Shown piece by piece: positions 42,610 to 51,766 of a stretch of DNA of 64,000 nucleotides. The stretch's first letter is position 1; each line of letters opens with the position of its first letter. Made by a program: the position numbers and the translations under genes. Below the pieces are notes generated by a model, which was not told the origin of the DNA, did not search any database, and worked only from the letters and a program-made list of their open reading frames with translations. This stretch comes from Pseudomonas anatoliensis (lineage in GTDB: Bacteria > Pseudomonadota > Gammaproteobacteria > Pseudomonadales > Pseudomonadaceae), in NCBI RefSeq assembly GCF_017976235.1, contig NZ_JACVHC010000006.1, positions 124,001 through 188,000 of the forward strand. Direction: 5' to 3'.

Positions 42610-43974
42610 ATGCAACCGACTCAAAAGCCGACTCACGTCCGCTATTTGATCCTGCTCATGCTGTTTCTGGTGACCACGATCAACTACGCCGACCGCGCGA
42701 CCATTGCGATCGCCGGTTCCAGCCTGCAAAAAGACCTCGGCATCGACGCGGTTACCCTCGGTTATATCTTCTCCGCATTCGGTTGGGCCTACGTGGCCGG
42801 GCAAATTCCCGGTGGCTGGCTGCTTGATCGCTTCGGCTCGAAAAAAGTCTATGCCCTGAGCATTTTCACCTGGTCGCTGTTCACCGTGCTGCAAGGCTTT
42901 GTCGGTGAGTTCGGCATGTCCACGGCGATTGTTGCGCTGTTCATGCTTCGCTTCCTGGTGGGCCTGGCCGAAGCGCCGTCCTTCCCCGGCAACGCACGCA
43001 TCGTCGCGGCCTGGTTCCCGACCGCTGAACGCGGCACTGCTTCGGCGATCTTCAACTCGGCGCAATACTTCGCCACCGTGTTGTTCGCACCGCTGATGGG
43101 CTGGATCGTCTACAGCTTCGGCTGGGAACACGTGTTCATCGTCATGGGTATCCTCGGTATCGTCTTCTCGCTGATCTGGCTGAAGGTTATCCACAGCCCG
43201 CGCGAACACCCGAGCATCAACGATGCCGAGTTCAAGCACATCGCTGACAATGGCGGCATGGTCGACATGGACCAGCGCGGCAAAAAATCCGACGGCCCGA
43301 AATGGGACTACATCCGCCAGTTGCTGACCAACCGCATGATGCTCGGCGTGTATCTGGGTCAGTACTGCATCAACGGCATCACGTACTTCTTCCTGACCTG
43401 GTTCCCTGTTTACCTGGTGCAGGAACGCGGCATGACCATCCTCAAGGCGGGTTTCATCGCTTCGTTGCCGGCGATCTGCGGGTTTATCGGTGGCGTGCTG
43501 GGCGGGGTGATTTCCGATTACCTGCTGCGCAAGGGCCATTCGCTGACCTTTGCCCGCAAGGCACCGATCATTGCTGGCCTGCTGGTTTCCAGCAGCATCG
43601 TCGCCTGCAACTATGTAGATGTTGAATGGATGGTCGTGGGCTTCATGGCTCTGGCATTCTTCGGTAAAGGCGTTGGCGCACTGGGTTGGGCAGTGGTTTC
43701 CGACACCTCCCCTAAACAAATCGCCGGTCTGAGCGGTGGTCTGTTCAACACCTTCGGCAACATCGCTTCGATCACCACGCCGATCGTGATTGGCTACATC
43801 ATCAGTTCCACCGGCTCGTTCAAATGGGCGCTGGTGTTCGTCGGTGCCAACGCACTGGTTGCGGTGTTCAGCTATCTGGTGATCGTCGGCCCGATCAAAC
43901 GTGTGGTGCTCAAAGAGCCGCCAACCACTGGCGGTGTTGAAGCCAGCGGTAAATTGTCTCAAGCGCATTCCTGA
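42610..43974 (+). CDS. MFS transporter for glucarate/galactarate
   Basis: 454-residue major facilitator with 12 predicted helices, of the anion:cation symporter group (GudP/GarP-like). It has MLFLVTTINYADRATIAIAGSSLQKDLG at the start, the RFLVGLAEAPSFPGNARIVAAWFPTAERGTASAIFNSAQY block, and SDTSPKQIAGLSGGLFNTFGNIASITTPIVIGYI. The ATG at 42610 has GGGAG upstream; the open frame extends back into the REPIN. It lies between two aldarate enzyme genes, which points to glucarate or galactarate as substrate. Confidence 0.9.
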   Translation: MQPTQKPTHVRYLILLMLFLVTTINYADRATIAIAGSSLQKDLGIDAVTLGYIFSAFGWAYVAGQIPGGWLLDRFGSKKVYALSIFTWSLFTVLQGFVGEFGMSTAIVALFMLRFLVGLAEAPSFPGNARIVAAWFPTAERGTASAIFNSAQYFATVLFAPLMGWIVYSFGWEHVFIVMGILGIVFSLIWLKVIHSPREHPSINDAEFKHIADNGGMVDMDQRGKKSDGPKWDYIRQLLTNRMMLGVYLGQYCINGITYFFLTWFPVYLVQERGMTILKAGFIASLPAICGFIGGVLGGVISDYLLRKGHSLTFARKAPIIAGLLVSSSIVACNYVDVEWMVVGFMALAFFGKGVGALGWAVVSDTSPKQIAGLSGGLFNTFGNIASITTPIVIGYIISSTGSFKWALVFVGANALVAVFSYLVIVGPIKRVVLKEPPTTGGVEASGKLSQAHS

Positions 43975-43985
43975 GGAGCGGCGTC

Positions 43986-45539
43986 ATGCAGTTGATTGAA
44001 CATTCCGACTCGCCGCGCTACATCCGCCTGCACGAGCGGGACAACGTGGTGGTAGTGGTCAATGACCAAGGTGTTCCGGCCGGAACCGAATTCGCCGATG
44101 GCCTGGTGACGGTGGATTTCGTCCCGCAGAGCCACAAAGTCAACCTCGTCGATATTCCCGAGGGCGGGCAGGTGATTCGCTATGGCCAGATCATTGGCTA
44201 CGCGTTGCAGCCGATTCCCCGTGGCAGTTGGGTCAAGGAAGATCAACTGCGCATGCCGACCGCGCCGCCGCTGGACAGCTTGCCGTTGTCCACCGAGGTG
44301 CCAGAGGCGCAGGCGCCGCTGGAGGGTTTCACCTTCGAGGGTTATCGCAACGCCGACGGCACTGTCGGCACGCGCAACATTCTCGGGATCACCACCACCG
44401 TGCAGTGCGTCACCGGCGTGCTCGATCACGCGGTTAAACGCATCAAGGATGAGTTGCTGCCGAAGTATCCGCACGTCGATGACGTGGTGGCGCTGACCCA
44501 CAGTTACGGCTGCGGCGTGGCGATCACTGCCACCGACGCCTACATTCCGATCCGCACCGTGCGCAATCTGGCGCGCAACCCGAATCTGGGCGGCGAGGCG
44601 CTGGTGATCAGTCTGGGCTGCGAGAAGTTGCAGGCCGGGCAGGTGATGCACGAGGACGACGCTTCGGTCGATCTCAGCGATCCATGGCTGTATCGCTTGC
44701 AGGATTCCAGTCACGGTTTCACCGAGATGATCGAGCAGATCATGGCGTTGGCTGAGGTTCGACTGAAGAAACTCGACCAGCGCCGCCGCGAAACCGTGCC
44801 GGCCTCCGAGTTGATCCTGGGTATGCAGTGCGGCGGCAGTGATGCGTTTTCCGGGATCACCGCTAATCCGGCGCTGGGTTATGCCTCGGACTTGCTGCTG
44901 CGGGCGGGGGCGACGGTGATGTTTTCCGAAGTCACCGAAGTGCGCGACGCGATTTATCTGCTGACCTCTCGGGCGCAAACCAAAACCGTCGCCGAGGAAC
45001 TGGTGCGCGAAATGGATTGGTACGACCGCTATCTGGCCAAGGGTGAAGCGGATCGCAGTGCCAACACCACGCCGGGCAACAAGAAGGGCGGGTTGTCGAA
45101 CATCGTCGAGAAGTCGCTGGGTTCGATCGTCAAATCCGGCAGCAGCGCGATCAATGGCGTGCTTGGTCCGGGTGAGCGTTTTAAACAGAAGGGTTTGATC
45201 TTCTGCGCGACCCCGGCCAGTGATTTTGTCTGCGGCACGTTGCAACTGGCGGCGGGGATGAACCTGCATGTGTTCACCACCGGGCGCGGCACGCCTTACG
45301 GGCTGGCGATGGCGCCGGTGGTGAAGGTGTCGACACGTACTGAGCTGGCGCAGCGCTGGCCTGATTTGATCGATATCGATGCCGGGCGGATTGCCACCGG
45401 GCGCGCGACCATCGAAGAGCTGGGCTGGGAGTTGTTCCACTACTATCTGGATGTTGCCAGCGGCAAACAGCAGACGTGGGCGGAGAAGCACAAGCTGCAT
45501 AACGACATTACTTTGTTCAATCCGGCGCCGATTACCTGA
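43986..45539 (+). CDS. garD: Galactarate dehydratase
   Basis: 517-residue UxaA/GarD-family dehydratase that removes water from galactarate to give 5-keto-4-deoxyglucarate, the substrate of the dehydratase at 39995. The N-terminal SAF-like domain (residues ~1-100) is followed by the catalytic part with NILGITTTVQCVTGV, THSYGCGVAI, ILGMQCGGSDAFSGITANPALG and the C-terminal ATPASDFVCGTLQLAAGMNLHVFTTGRGTPYG. The cysteine, glutamate and histidine residues in these blocks fit a metal site. A GAGGAGCG ribosome site lies 11 bases after the transporter gene, so the two are co-transcribed. Confidence 0.93.
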   Translation: MQLIEHSDSPRYIRLHERDNVVVVVNDQGVPAGTEFADGLVTVDFVPQSHKVNLVDIPEGGQVIRYGQIIGYALQPIPRGSWVKEDQLRMPTAPPLDSLPLSTEVPEAQAPLEGFTFEGYRNADGTVGTRNILGITTTVQCVTGVLDHAVKRIKDELLPKYPHVDDVVALTHSYGCGVAITATDAYIPIRTVRNLARNPNLGGEALVISLGCEKLQAGQVMHEDDASVDLSDPWLYRLQDSSHGFTEMIEQIMALAEVRLKKLDQRRRETVPASELILGMQCGGSDAFSGITANPALGYASDLLLRAGATVMFSEVTEVRDAIYLLTSRAQTKTVAEELVREMDWYDRYLAKGEADRSANTTPGNKKGGLSNIVEKSLGSIVKSGSSAINGVLGPGERFKQKGLIFCATPASDFVCGTLQLAAGMNLHVFTTGRGTPYGLAMAPVVKVSTRTELAQRWPDLIDIDAGRIATGRATIEELGWELFHYYLDVASGKQQTWAEKHKLHNDITLFNPAPIT

Positions 45540-45554
45540 GACCGAGCTGCCTTG

Positions 45555-45637
45555 AAAAGATCGCAGCCTGCGGCAGCTCCTACCTTGGAATGCATTTTTC
45601 CCTGTAGGAGCTGCCGCAGGCTGCGATCTTTTGATCT
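45555..45637. repeat. REP pair, facing outward order
   Basis: Two REPs with CTGCGGCAGC/GCTGCCGCAGG stems, arranged GATC..CTAC then CTGTAGG..GATC, the reverse nesting order of the usual pair. Confidence 0.88.
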
Positions 45638-45698
45638 TCAATTGGGCTCAGTGGCTTATCATTAGGCCCCTAACGACGCTCACCCAAGGCTCCCCGGC

Positions 45699-46640
45699 AT
45701 GCTGGCAATTTTCCTCGAAACCCTGAACATCACCGCGCCGGTGTTTGCCATGCTGTTTCTCGGTGTGCTGCTCAAGCGCATCGACTGGATCAACGACAAC
45801 TTTATCCACACGGCATCGTCGCTGGTGTTCAACGTCACCATGCCGGCGCTGCTGTTCCTCGGCATTCTGCATGCCGACCTGCACGCCGCGTTGCAACCGG
45901 CACTGCTGATCTACTTCTCGATTGCCACGCTGGTGAGTTTTGCCGTCGCTTGGGGCTGGGCGATTTTCAAGTGTCCGCGCGAAGATCGCGGCATCTATAC
46001 CCAAGGCGCGTTTCGCGGCAATAACGGGGTGATCGGCCTGGCACTTGCCGCGAGCATGTATGGCGATTACGGCATTTCGCTTGGGGCGATTCTCGCGGCG
46101 CTGGTGATCCTGTTCTACAACACGCTCTCGACCATTGTGCTGGCGGTCTACAGCCCGGTGATCAAATCCGATCCGTGGAGCATCTGCAAAAGTGTGTTCA
46201 GCAATCCGCTGATCATCAGCGTGATCGCGGCGGCGCCGTTTGCCTACTTCAAGATCAGTCTGCCGGGATGGCTGGAAACTTCTGGCCAGTATCTGGCGCA
46301 AACCACCTTGCCGCTGGCGTTGATCTGCATTGGCGGCACGCTGTCACTGGCGGCGCTGCGCAAGAGCGGCAACATGGCGCTCAGCTCAAGTCTGGTGAAG
46401 ATGATCGGCTTGCCGGTGCTCGCGACCTTTGGCGCATGGCTGTGCGGGTTTCGCGGGGCGGAGCTGGGGATTCTGTTTCTGTACTTCGGCAGCCCGACGG
46501 CGGCAGCCAGTTTTGTCATGGCGCGGGCGGCGCAGGGTAATCATGAACTGGCGGCGGCGATTATTGTGCTGACCACGCTGATGGCGGCGATCACCACCAA
46601 CGTCGGTATCTTCATCTTGCAGTGGGGCGGGTGGATCTGA
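45699..46640 (+). CDS. AEC-family (auxin efflux carrier-like) transporter
   Basis: 313-residue membrane protein with about ten helices in two repeats of five. It opens with MLAIFLETLNITAPVFAMLFLGVLLKRIDW and has ETSGQYLAQTTLPLALICIGGTLSL and the C-terminal FGSPTAAASFVMARAAQGN, typical of the family. Characterised bacterial members move malate, malonate or similar compounds; the substrate here is unknown. It stands alone between REP pairs. Confidence 0.85.
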   Translation: MLAIFLETLNITAPVFAMLFLGVLLKRIDWINDNFIHTASSLVFNVTMPALLFLGILHADLHAALQPALLIYFSIATLVSFAVAWGWAIFKCPREDRGIYTQGAFRGNNGVIGLALAASMYGDYGISLGAILAALVILFYNTLSTIVLAVYSPVIKSDPWSICKSVFSNPLIISVIAAAPFAYFKISLPGWLETSGQYLAQTTLPLALICIGGTLSLAALRKSGNMALSSSLVKMIGLPVLATFGAWLCGFRGAELGILFLYFGSPTAAASFVMARAAQGNHELAAAIIVLTTLMAAITTNVGIFILQWGGWI

Positions 46641-46648
46641 AGGGCAAG

Positions 46649-46728
46649 ATCAAAGGATCGCAGCCTCCGGCAGCTCCTACAGGGGAGCGCATTTCACTGT
46701 AGGAGCTGCCGAAGGCTGCGATCTTTTA
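46649..46728. repeat. REP pair with unequal arms
   Basis: Left arm has AGCCTCCGGCAGC, right arm GCTGCCGAAGGCTGCG. The arms are no longer fully matched. Confidence 0.85.
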
Positions 46729-47103
46729 GCTTTTCTGATAACTGTCGATCACTTCCTGCGCCGCCCGAAATGCATCAATCGCCGCCGGCACACCGGCATA
46801 CACCGCGCAATGCAGCAGCGCTTCGCGAATCTCTTCCACGGTGCAGCCGTTGTTCAGCGCTCCGCGCACATGGCCCTTCAGCTCTTGCGGGCACTTCAGC
46901 GCGGTCAGCGCGGCCAAGGTAATCAGGCTGCGGGTTTTCAGCGGCAGACCTTCGCGATTCCACACGCCGCCCCAGGCATGTTCGTTGACGAAATCTTGCA
47001 ACGGCTGGGTGAACTCGGTGGCATTGCCCAGTGCGCGGTCGACAAACACATCGCCCATTACCTGACGGCGGACTTCAACCCCGGACTTCTTCGATTCGGT
47101 CAT
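46726..47103 (-). CDS. Carboxymuconolactone decarboxylase-family protein
   Basis: 125-residue small helical protein of the PcaC/AhpD family. It contains FVNEHAWGGVWNREGLPLKTRSLITLAALTALKCPQELKGHVRGALNNGCTVEEIREALLHCAVYAGVPAAIDAF, which matches gamma-carboxymuconolactone decarboxylases. It lacks the AhpD CxxC pair (only Cys before PQEL and one in LLHC). No protocatechuate genes are nearby, so the pcaC name is not given. The start at 47103 overlaps the stop of the exchanger gene by four bases, suggesting co-transcription. Confidence 0.82.
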   Translation of the reverse strand: MTESKKSGVEVRRQVMGDVFVDRALGNATEFTQPLQDFVNEHAWGGVWNREGLPLKTRSLITLAALTALKCPQELKGHVRGALNNGCTVEEIREALLHCAVYAGVPAAIDAFRAAQEVIDSYQKS

Positions 47104-48176
47104 GGCATATCCCTCTTGTGGTGTTGGCGGCGCCAGGCGCGTACGGACGTGAACAGCAAAAACGCCAGCAGCGGCGGCAGAACGTAAAACAACATCAGCC
47201 GCTCCAGTTTGCCGGCCAGTGGCATACCGGTGGTGAACGACACCACGTGCAGCCCGTACACCAGATACAAACCGAGCAGCAGCAGACCTTCGACGCGGGT
47301 CACGCGGTAGCCGGAATAGAACACCGGCAGACACAATGCGGCGACACCAAGCATCACCGGCAAATCGAAATCCAGCGCATTGGGCGAGACAGACAAAGGC
47401 ATCGGTGCGATCAGTGCAGTAAGCCCAAGCACCCCAAGCAGATTGAACAGATTGGCGCCGATCACGTTGCCCACGGCGATGTCCCGCTGCCCGCGCAGAG
47501 CCGCAATCAGCGACGTCGCGAGTTCTGGCAGCGAAGTGCCGACAGCAACGACAGTGAGGCCGATCACTCGCTCGGAGAATCCAAGGTCGGTGGCCACCAC
47601 GACAGCGGCGCCGAGCAATAGGCGTCCGGCGAACACCAGCATGGCCAGGCCGACAATGATCATCAGCCCACTGACGAACCACGACGCCGGCGCAGTTTCA
47701 GGTTGTTCCGAATGGGGGCGTGCCGAATGCCGCGACTGGCGCAGCAGCAAACCCAGATACAGCGCCAGTGCGCTCAGCAACAGGATGCCATCGAGGCGAC
47801 CGAGCTCTTCATTCCACGCCAGCAAGAACACCAGCAGACTGGCGCCGATCATCAGCGGAATATCCAGACGCACCAACTGCCGCGACACGCGCAACGGAAT
47901 GATCAGCGCCGACAGGCCAAGGGTCACCAGGATATTGAAGATGCTGCTGCCGATCACACTGCTGACCGCAATGTCCGGGGTATGCGCCTGTGCCGCTTGC
48001 AGGCTGACGGCCATTTGCGGCGCACTGCTGCCAAACGCGACCACCGTGAGGCCGATGATCAGCGGCCGCACATGCAGTCGCGCAGCCAGGCGCACTGCCG
48101 CGCGCACCATCAGTTCGGCGCCGAAGATCAGCAGGCACAGCCCGGCAAACAATTCGATCAGGCTGATCAGCGGCAA
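47100..48176 (-). CDS. Sodium/calcium exchanger-family membrane protein, start uncertain
   Basis: CaCA-family antiporter of about 358 residues with ten helices in two repeats. Each repeat has the alpha-motif: LIIGLTVVAFGSSAPQMAVSL near the start and VIGLTVVAVGTSLPELATSLIAA in the second half. The first has Gln in place of the usual Glu (SSAPQ versus SLPE), a substitution seen in some homologues but at a key ion-binding position. No ATG is in frame near the proper N-terminus. TTG at 48176, an ATT at 48194 with GGAG eight bases upstream, or GTG at 48230 inside the rlpA-like gene are candidates. Confidence 0.75.
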   Translation of the reverse strand: MPLISLIELFAGLCLLIFGAELMVRAAVRLAARLHVRPLIIGLTVVAFGSSAPQMAVSLQAAQAHTPDIAVSSVIGSSIFNILVTLGLSALIIPLRVSRQLVRLDIPLMIGASLLVFLLAWNEELGRLDGILLLSALALYLGLLLRQSRHSARPHSEQPETAPASWFVSGLMIIVGLAMLVFAGRLLLGAAVVVATDLGFSERVIGLTVVAVGTSLPELATSLIAALRGQRDIAVGNVIGANLFNLLGVLGLTALIAPMPLSVSPNALDFDLPVMLGVAALCLPVFYSGYRVTRVEGLLLLGLYLVYGLHVVSFTTGMPLAGKLERLMLFYVLPPLLAFLLFTSVRAWRRQHHKRDMP

Positions 48177-48207
48177 ATCGGCTAAGGCGAAAATGGTGGG
48201 CGCTCCA

Positions 48208-48582
48208 TCAGTCGTCGAGGGCCTGCACACGAACCCGTGCAGTGCCGCTGCGCAGCATACCGAGTTGTTCGGCCGCCCCGCGAGACACATCGATCAAGCG
48301 CCCACGGGTGTGTGGGCCGCGATCGTTGATACGGACCACGACGGATTCATCGTTTTTAAGATTGGTGACTTTCACCCGGGTACCGAAGGGTAGCTGGCGG
48401 TGGGCGGCGGTCAGGGCATTCTGGTTGAACGCTTCGCCACTGGCGGTGCGTTTACCGTGGTGTTTGGCTCCGTAATAGGAGGCGACGCCGGTCTGGTCGT
48501 AACCGTGCGGGTCGATGATGTCGGTGCTGGCGCAACCGGCGAGTAAGGAGAGCAGGGCGCAGCCCAGGAGCAGACGCTTCAT
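48208..48582 (-). CDS. RlpA-like double-psi beta-barrel lipoprotein
   Basis: 124-residue lipoprotein: signal with lipobox LLAGC (cleavage before Cys18), then a DPBB domain with GVASYYGAKHHGKRTASGEAFN, TAAHRQLPFGTRVKVTNL and VVRINDRGPHTRGRLIDVSRGAAEQLGM. RlpA proteins of this fold are lytic transglycosylases acting on peptidoglycan stripped of stem peptides. This short form has no SPOR domain, so it is an RlpA-like paralogue rather than the septal RlpA. It is just upstream of the exchanger gene in the same direction. Confidence 0.87.
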   Translation of the reverse strand: MKRLLLGCALLSLLAGCASTDIIDPHGYDQTGVASYYGAKHHGKRTASGEAFNQNALTAAHRQLPFGTRVKVTNLKNDESVVVRINDRGPHTRGRLIDVSRGAAEQLGMLRSGTARVRVQALDD

Positions 48583-48637
48583 TCAAAGGTTTCCCGAAAC
48601 TAATGCAGGAGTGAGCCTGTGTGGAGGATGAGCTTCC

Positions 48638-48770
48638 TGTGGCGAGGGGATTTATCCCCGATGGGTCGCGAAGCGGCCCCAATCTCTGAGTACGATTTGT
48701 ATCTGACAAATCGAGAACTCAGGTTTTGGGGCTGCTTCGCAGTCCATCGGGGATAAATCCCCTCACCACA
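48638..48770. repeat. Long imperfect inverted repeat, distinct repeat family
   Basis: TGTGGCGAGGGGATTTATCCCCGATGG at the left is mirrored by CCATCGGGGATAAATCCCCTCACCACA at the right, with GCGAAGCGGCCCC and GGGGCTGCTTCGC inside and an AT-richer centre. The unit can fold into one ~130-base hairpin. It differs from all other REP families in the window. Confidence 0.8.
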
Positions 48771-48811
48771 AACATGCACCAGCCACAGAAGGTTATTCCC
48801 CACAGGGGATA

Positions 48812-48834
48812 GAGCCAGGTTTTAGGTCTGGCTC
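48812..48834. terminator. Small hairpin after gatB
   Basis: GAGCCAG / CTGGCTC with a nine-base loop, a few bases after the gatB stop. T-runs are short, so termination is only suggested. Confidence 0.4.
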
Positions 48835-48842
48835 CATTTTCA

Positions 48843-50288
48843 TCAGCCTTCGAGCTTGCTTTTCAGCAGTTCGTTCACTTGCTGCGGGTTGGCCTTGCCT
48901 TTGGAGGCTTTCATGGCCTGGCCGACGAAGAAGCCGAACATCTTGCCGCGTTTGGCTTCGTCTGCCGCGCGGTATTGCTCGACTTGCTCGGCGTTGGCCG
49001 CGAGCATTTCGTCCAGCACCGCAGAGATCGCGCCGCTGTCGGTCACTTGCTTCAGGCCACGCTTTTCGATGATCTCGTCTGCGCTGCCTTCACCGTTGGC
49101 CATCGCTTCGAACACTACCTTGGCGATCTTGCCAGAGATGGTGTTGTCCTTGATGCGCTGCAGCATGCCGCCCAATTGCTCGGCCGAAACCGGCGATTCG
49201 TCGATGTCCAGGCCTTGCTTGTTGAGCAGGCTGCCCAACTCGACCATCACCCAGTTCGCCGCCAGTTTGGCGTCGCCGCCGATGGCTGCGACTTTCTCGA
49301 AGTAGTCGGCTTGTTCGCGGCTGGTGGCCAGGACGCTGGCGTCATAGACCGACAAACCGAATTGCTCCTGGAAGCGCTCGCGTTTCTGCGGAGGCAGTTC
49401 CGGCAGGGTGGCGCGCACCTCGCCGAGGAACGACTCTTCGATGACCACTGGCAGCAGGTCCGGGTCGGGGAAGTAACGGTAGTCGTTGGCTTCCTCTTTG
49501 GAACGCATCGGACGGGTCTCGTCCTTGTTCGGATCGTACAGACGGGTCTGCTGGATCACTTTGCCGCCGTCTTCGATCAGCTCGATCTGACGCTGGATCT
49601 CGGAGTTGATCGCCTTCTCGATGAAACGGAACGAGTTGACGTTCTTGATCTCGCAGCGCGTGCCGAATTCAACCTGGCCTTTTGGACGGATCGACACGTT
49701 GCAGTCGCAACGCAGCGAACCTTCGGCCATGTTGCCGTCGCAGATGCCCAGATAGCGGACCAGCGCGTGGATTGCCTTGACGTAAGCCACGGCTTCCTTG
49801 GCACTGCGCATGTCCGGCTCGGAAACGATTTCCAGCAACGGCGTGCCGGCACGGTTCAGGTCGATGCCGGTGGCACCGTTGAATTCTTCATGCAGGCTCT
49901 TGCCGGCGTCTTCTTCCAGGTGCGCGCGGGTGATGCCGACACGTTTGACCGTGCCGTCTTCCAGCGCGATGTCCAGGTGGCCCTTGCCGACGATCGGCAA
50001 TTCCATCTGGCTGATCTGGTAGCCCTTCGGCAGATCCGGGTAGAAGTAGTTTTTACGCGCGAACACGTTGTGCTGACCGATCTCGGCGTCAATCGCCAGA
50101 CCGAACATCACCGCCATGCGCACTGCTTCCTGGTTCAGCACCGGCAACACGCCGGGCATGCCCAGGTCGATCAGGCTCGCCTGAGTGTTCGGCTCGGAGC
50201 CGAACGTGGTCGAACTACCGGAAAAGATTTTCGACCGGGTGGTGAGCTGGGTATGAATCTCCAGCCCGATCACGACTTCCCATTGCAT
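48843..50288 (-). CDS. gatB: Asp-tRNA(Asn)/Glu-tRNA(Gln) amidotransferase subunit B
   Basis: 481-residue tRNA-binding kinase subunit of GatCAB, which activates misacylated Asp-tRNA(Asn) or Glu-tRNA(Gln) before amidation. It begins [15 protein letters not shown] and has [24 protein letters not shown]-type sequence ([22 protein letters not shown]), zinc/catalytic region [13 protein letters not shown] and the C-terminal YqeY-like tail [24 protein letters not shown]. It is third in gatCAB, 10 bases after gatA. Confidence 0.96.
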   Translation of the reverse strand: [481 protein letters not shown]

Positions 50289-50298
50289 GTGTGTCTCC

Positions 50299-51750
50299 TC
50301 AGAAGCCGGTTGGGGTGCGGGTGTGCCAGTCAGTGTTCAACTGATACTGATGCGCAACGTTGAGCAAACGGCCTTCCTGGAAATACGGAGCGAGCAGCTG
50401 CACGCCGACCGGCAGACCGTCGACAAAACCGGCTGGCATCGACAGGCCCGGCAGGCCCGCGAGGTTGGCGGTGATGGTGTAGACGTCTTCCAGATAGGCA
50501 GCGACCGGGTCGCTGTTCTTGGCGCCGAGTTTCCAGGCCGGGTTCGGCGTGGTTGGGCCGAGGATGATGTCGACCTCATTAAAGGCAGCCATGAAATCGT
50601 TCTTCACCAAACGGCGAATCTTCTGCGCCTTGAGGTAGTAGGCATCGTAGTAACCGGCGGACAGCGCGTAGGCACCGACCATGATCCGGCGCTGCACTTC
50701 AGGCCCGAAGCCTTCGCCACGGGAGCGCTTGTACAGGTCGATGAGGTTTTCCGGGTTCTCGCAGCGATGGCCGAAACGCACGCCGTCGAAACGCGACAGG
50801 TTGGAGGAGGCTTCTGCCGGCGCAATAACGTAGTACGCAGGAATCGCGTGCTGCATGTTCGGCAGGCTGATTTCCTTGATCACGGCACCGAGCTTCTGCA
50901 GCTCTTTGATGCTGTTCTGGATCAGCTCGGCAATGCGCGGGTCGAGACCGGCGCTGAAGTATTCCTTCGGCACACCGATGCGCAGGCCTTGCAGCGACTC
51001 GTTGAGGCTGGCGGAGTAATCCGGCACAGGCTCATCGATGCTGGTGGAGTCGTTCTGATCGAAGCCGGCCATACCTTGCAACATAATTGCGCAGTCTTCG
51101 GCAGTGCGTGCCAACGGGCCGCCCTGATCGAGGCTGGAGGCGTAAGCGATCATGCCCCAGCGCGAAACACGACCGTACGTCGGTTTCAGGCCGGTGAGGT
51201 TGGTGAACGCGGCGGGCTGACGGATCGAGCCGCCGGTGTCAGTGGCGGTGGCCGCTGGCAACAGACGAGCGGCAACGGCCGCCGCCGAACCACCGGACGA
51301 ACCGCCCGGCACGTGTTCCAGATTCCACGGGTTTTTCACCGCGCCGTACCAGCTCGACTCGTTGGCCGAACCCATGGCGAATTCGTCCATGTTGGTCTTG
51401 CCCAGGGTCACAGCGCCGGCAGCGGCCAGTTTGGCGACCACGGTGGCGTCGTACGGAGCCTTGAAATTGTCGAGCATCTTCGAGCCGCAGCTGGTGCGAA
51501 TGCCCTGGGTGCAGAACAGGTCTTTGTGGGCGATCGGCGCACCCAGCAGGGCGCCGCTCTCACCGTTGGCACGGCGTGCGTCGGCGGCTTTCGCCTGCTC
51601 AAGCGCCAGCTCTTCGGTGAGGCTGATGAAACTGTTGAGCTGCGGATCGAGCTGGGAAATACGCGCCAGCAGGACTTTGGTCAGCTCTTCGGAGGAAAAC
51701 TTTTTATCGGCGAGACCGCGAGCGATCTCGGCCAGAGTCATTTGATGCAT
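50299..51750 (-). CDS. gatA: Asp-tRNA(Asn)/Glu-tRNA(Gln) amidotransferase subunit A
   Basis: 483-residue amidase subunit that releases ammonia from glutamine for GatB. The amidase-signature catalytic triad Lys76 (PIAHKD), Ser151 (PGGSSGGSA) and Ser175 (TDTGGSIRQPA) is intact. It lies between gatC (16 bases upstream) and gatB (10 bases downstream). Confidence 0.97.
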   Translation of the reverse strand: MHQMTLAEIARGLADKKFSSEELTKVLLARISQLDPQLNSFISLTEELALEQAKAADARRANGESGALLGAPIAHKDLFCTQGIRTSCGSKMLDNFKAPYDATVVAKLAAAGAVTLGKTNMDEFAMGSANESSWYGAVKNPWNLEHVPGGSSGGSAAAVAARLLPAATATDTGGSIRQPAAFTNLTGLKPTYGRVSRWGMIAYASSLDQGGPLARTAEDCAIMLQGMAGFDQNDSTSIDEPVPDYSASLNESLQGLRIGVPKEYFSAGLDPRIAELIQNSIKELQKLGAVIKEISLPNMQHAIPAYYVIAPAEASSNLSRFDGVRFGHRCENPENLIDLYKRSRGEGFGPEVQRRIMVGAYALSAGYYDAYYLKAQKIRRLVKNDFMAAFNEVDIILGPTTPNPAWKLGAKNSDPVAAYLEDVYTITANLAGLPGLSMPAGFVDGLPVGVQLLAPYFQEGRLLNVAHQYQLNTDWHTRTPTGF

Positions 51751-51766
51751 TGCAGGCTCTTTCCCT

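Noticed and set aside
48177..48290. Extension of the exchanger gene to 48290
   Set aside because: It would overlap most of the C-terminal part of the rlpA-like gene and adds a Cys-rich, non-family N-terminus.
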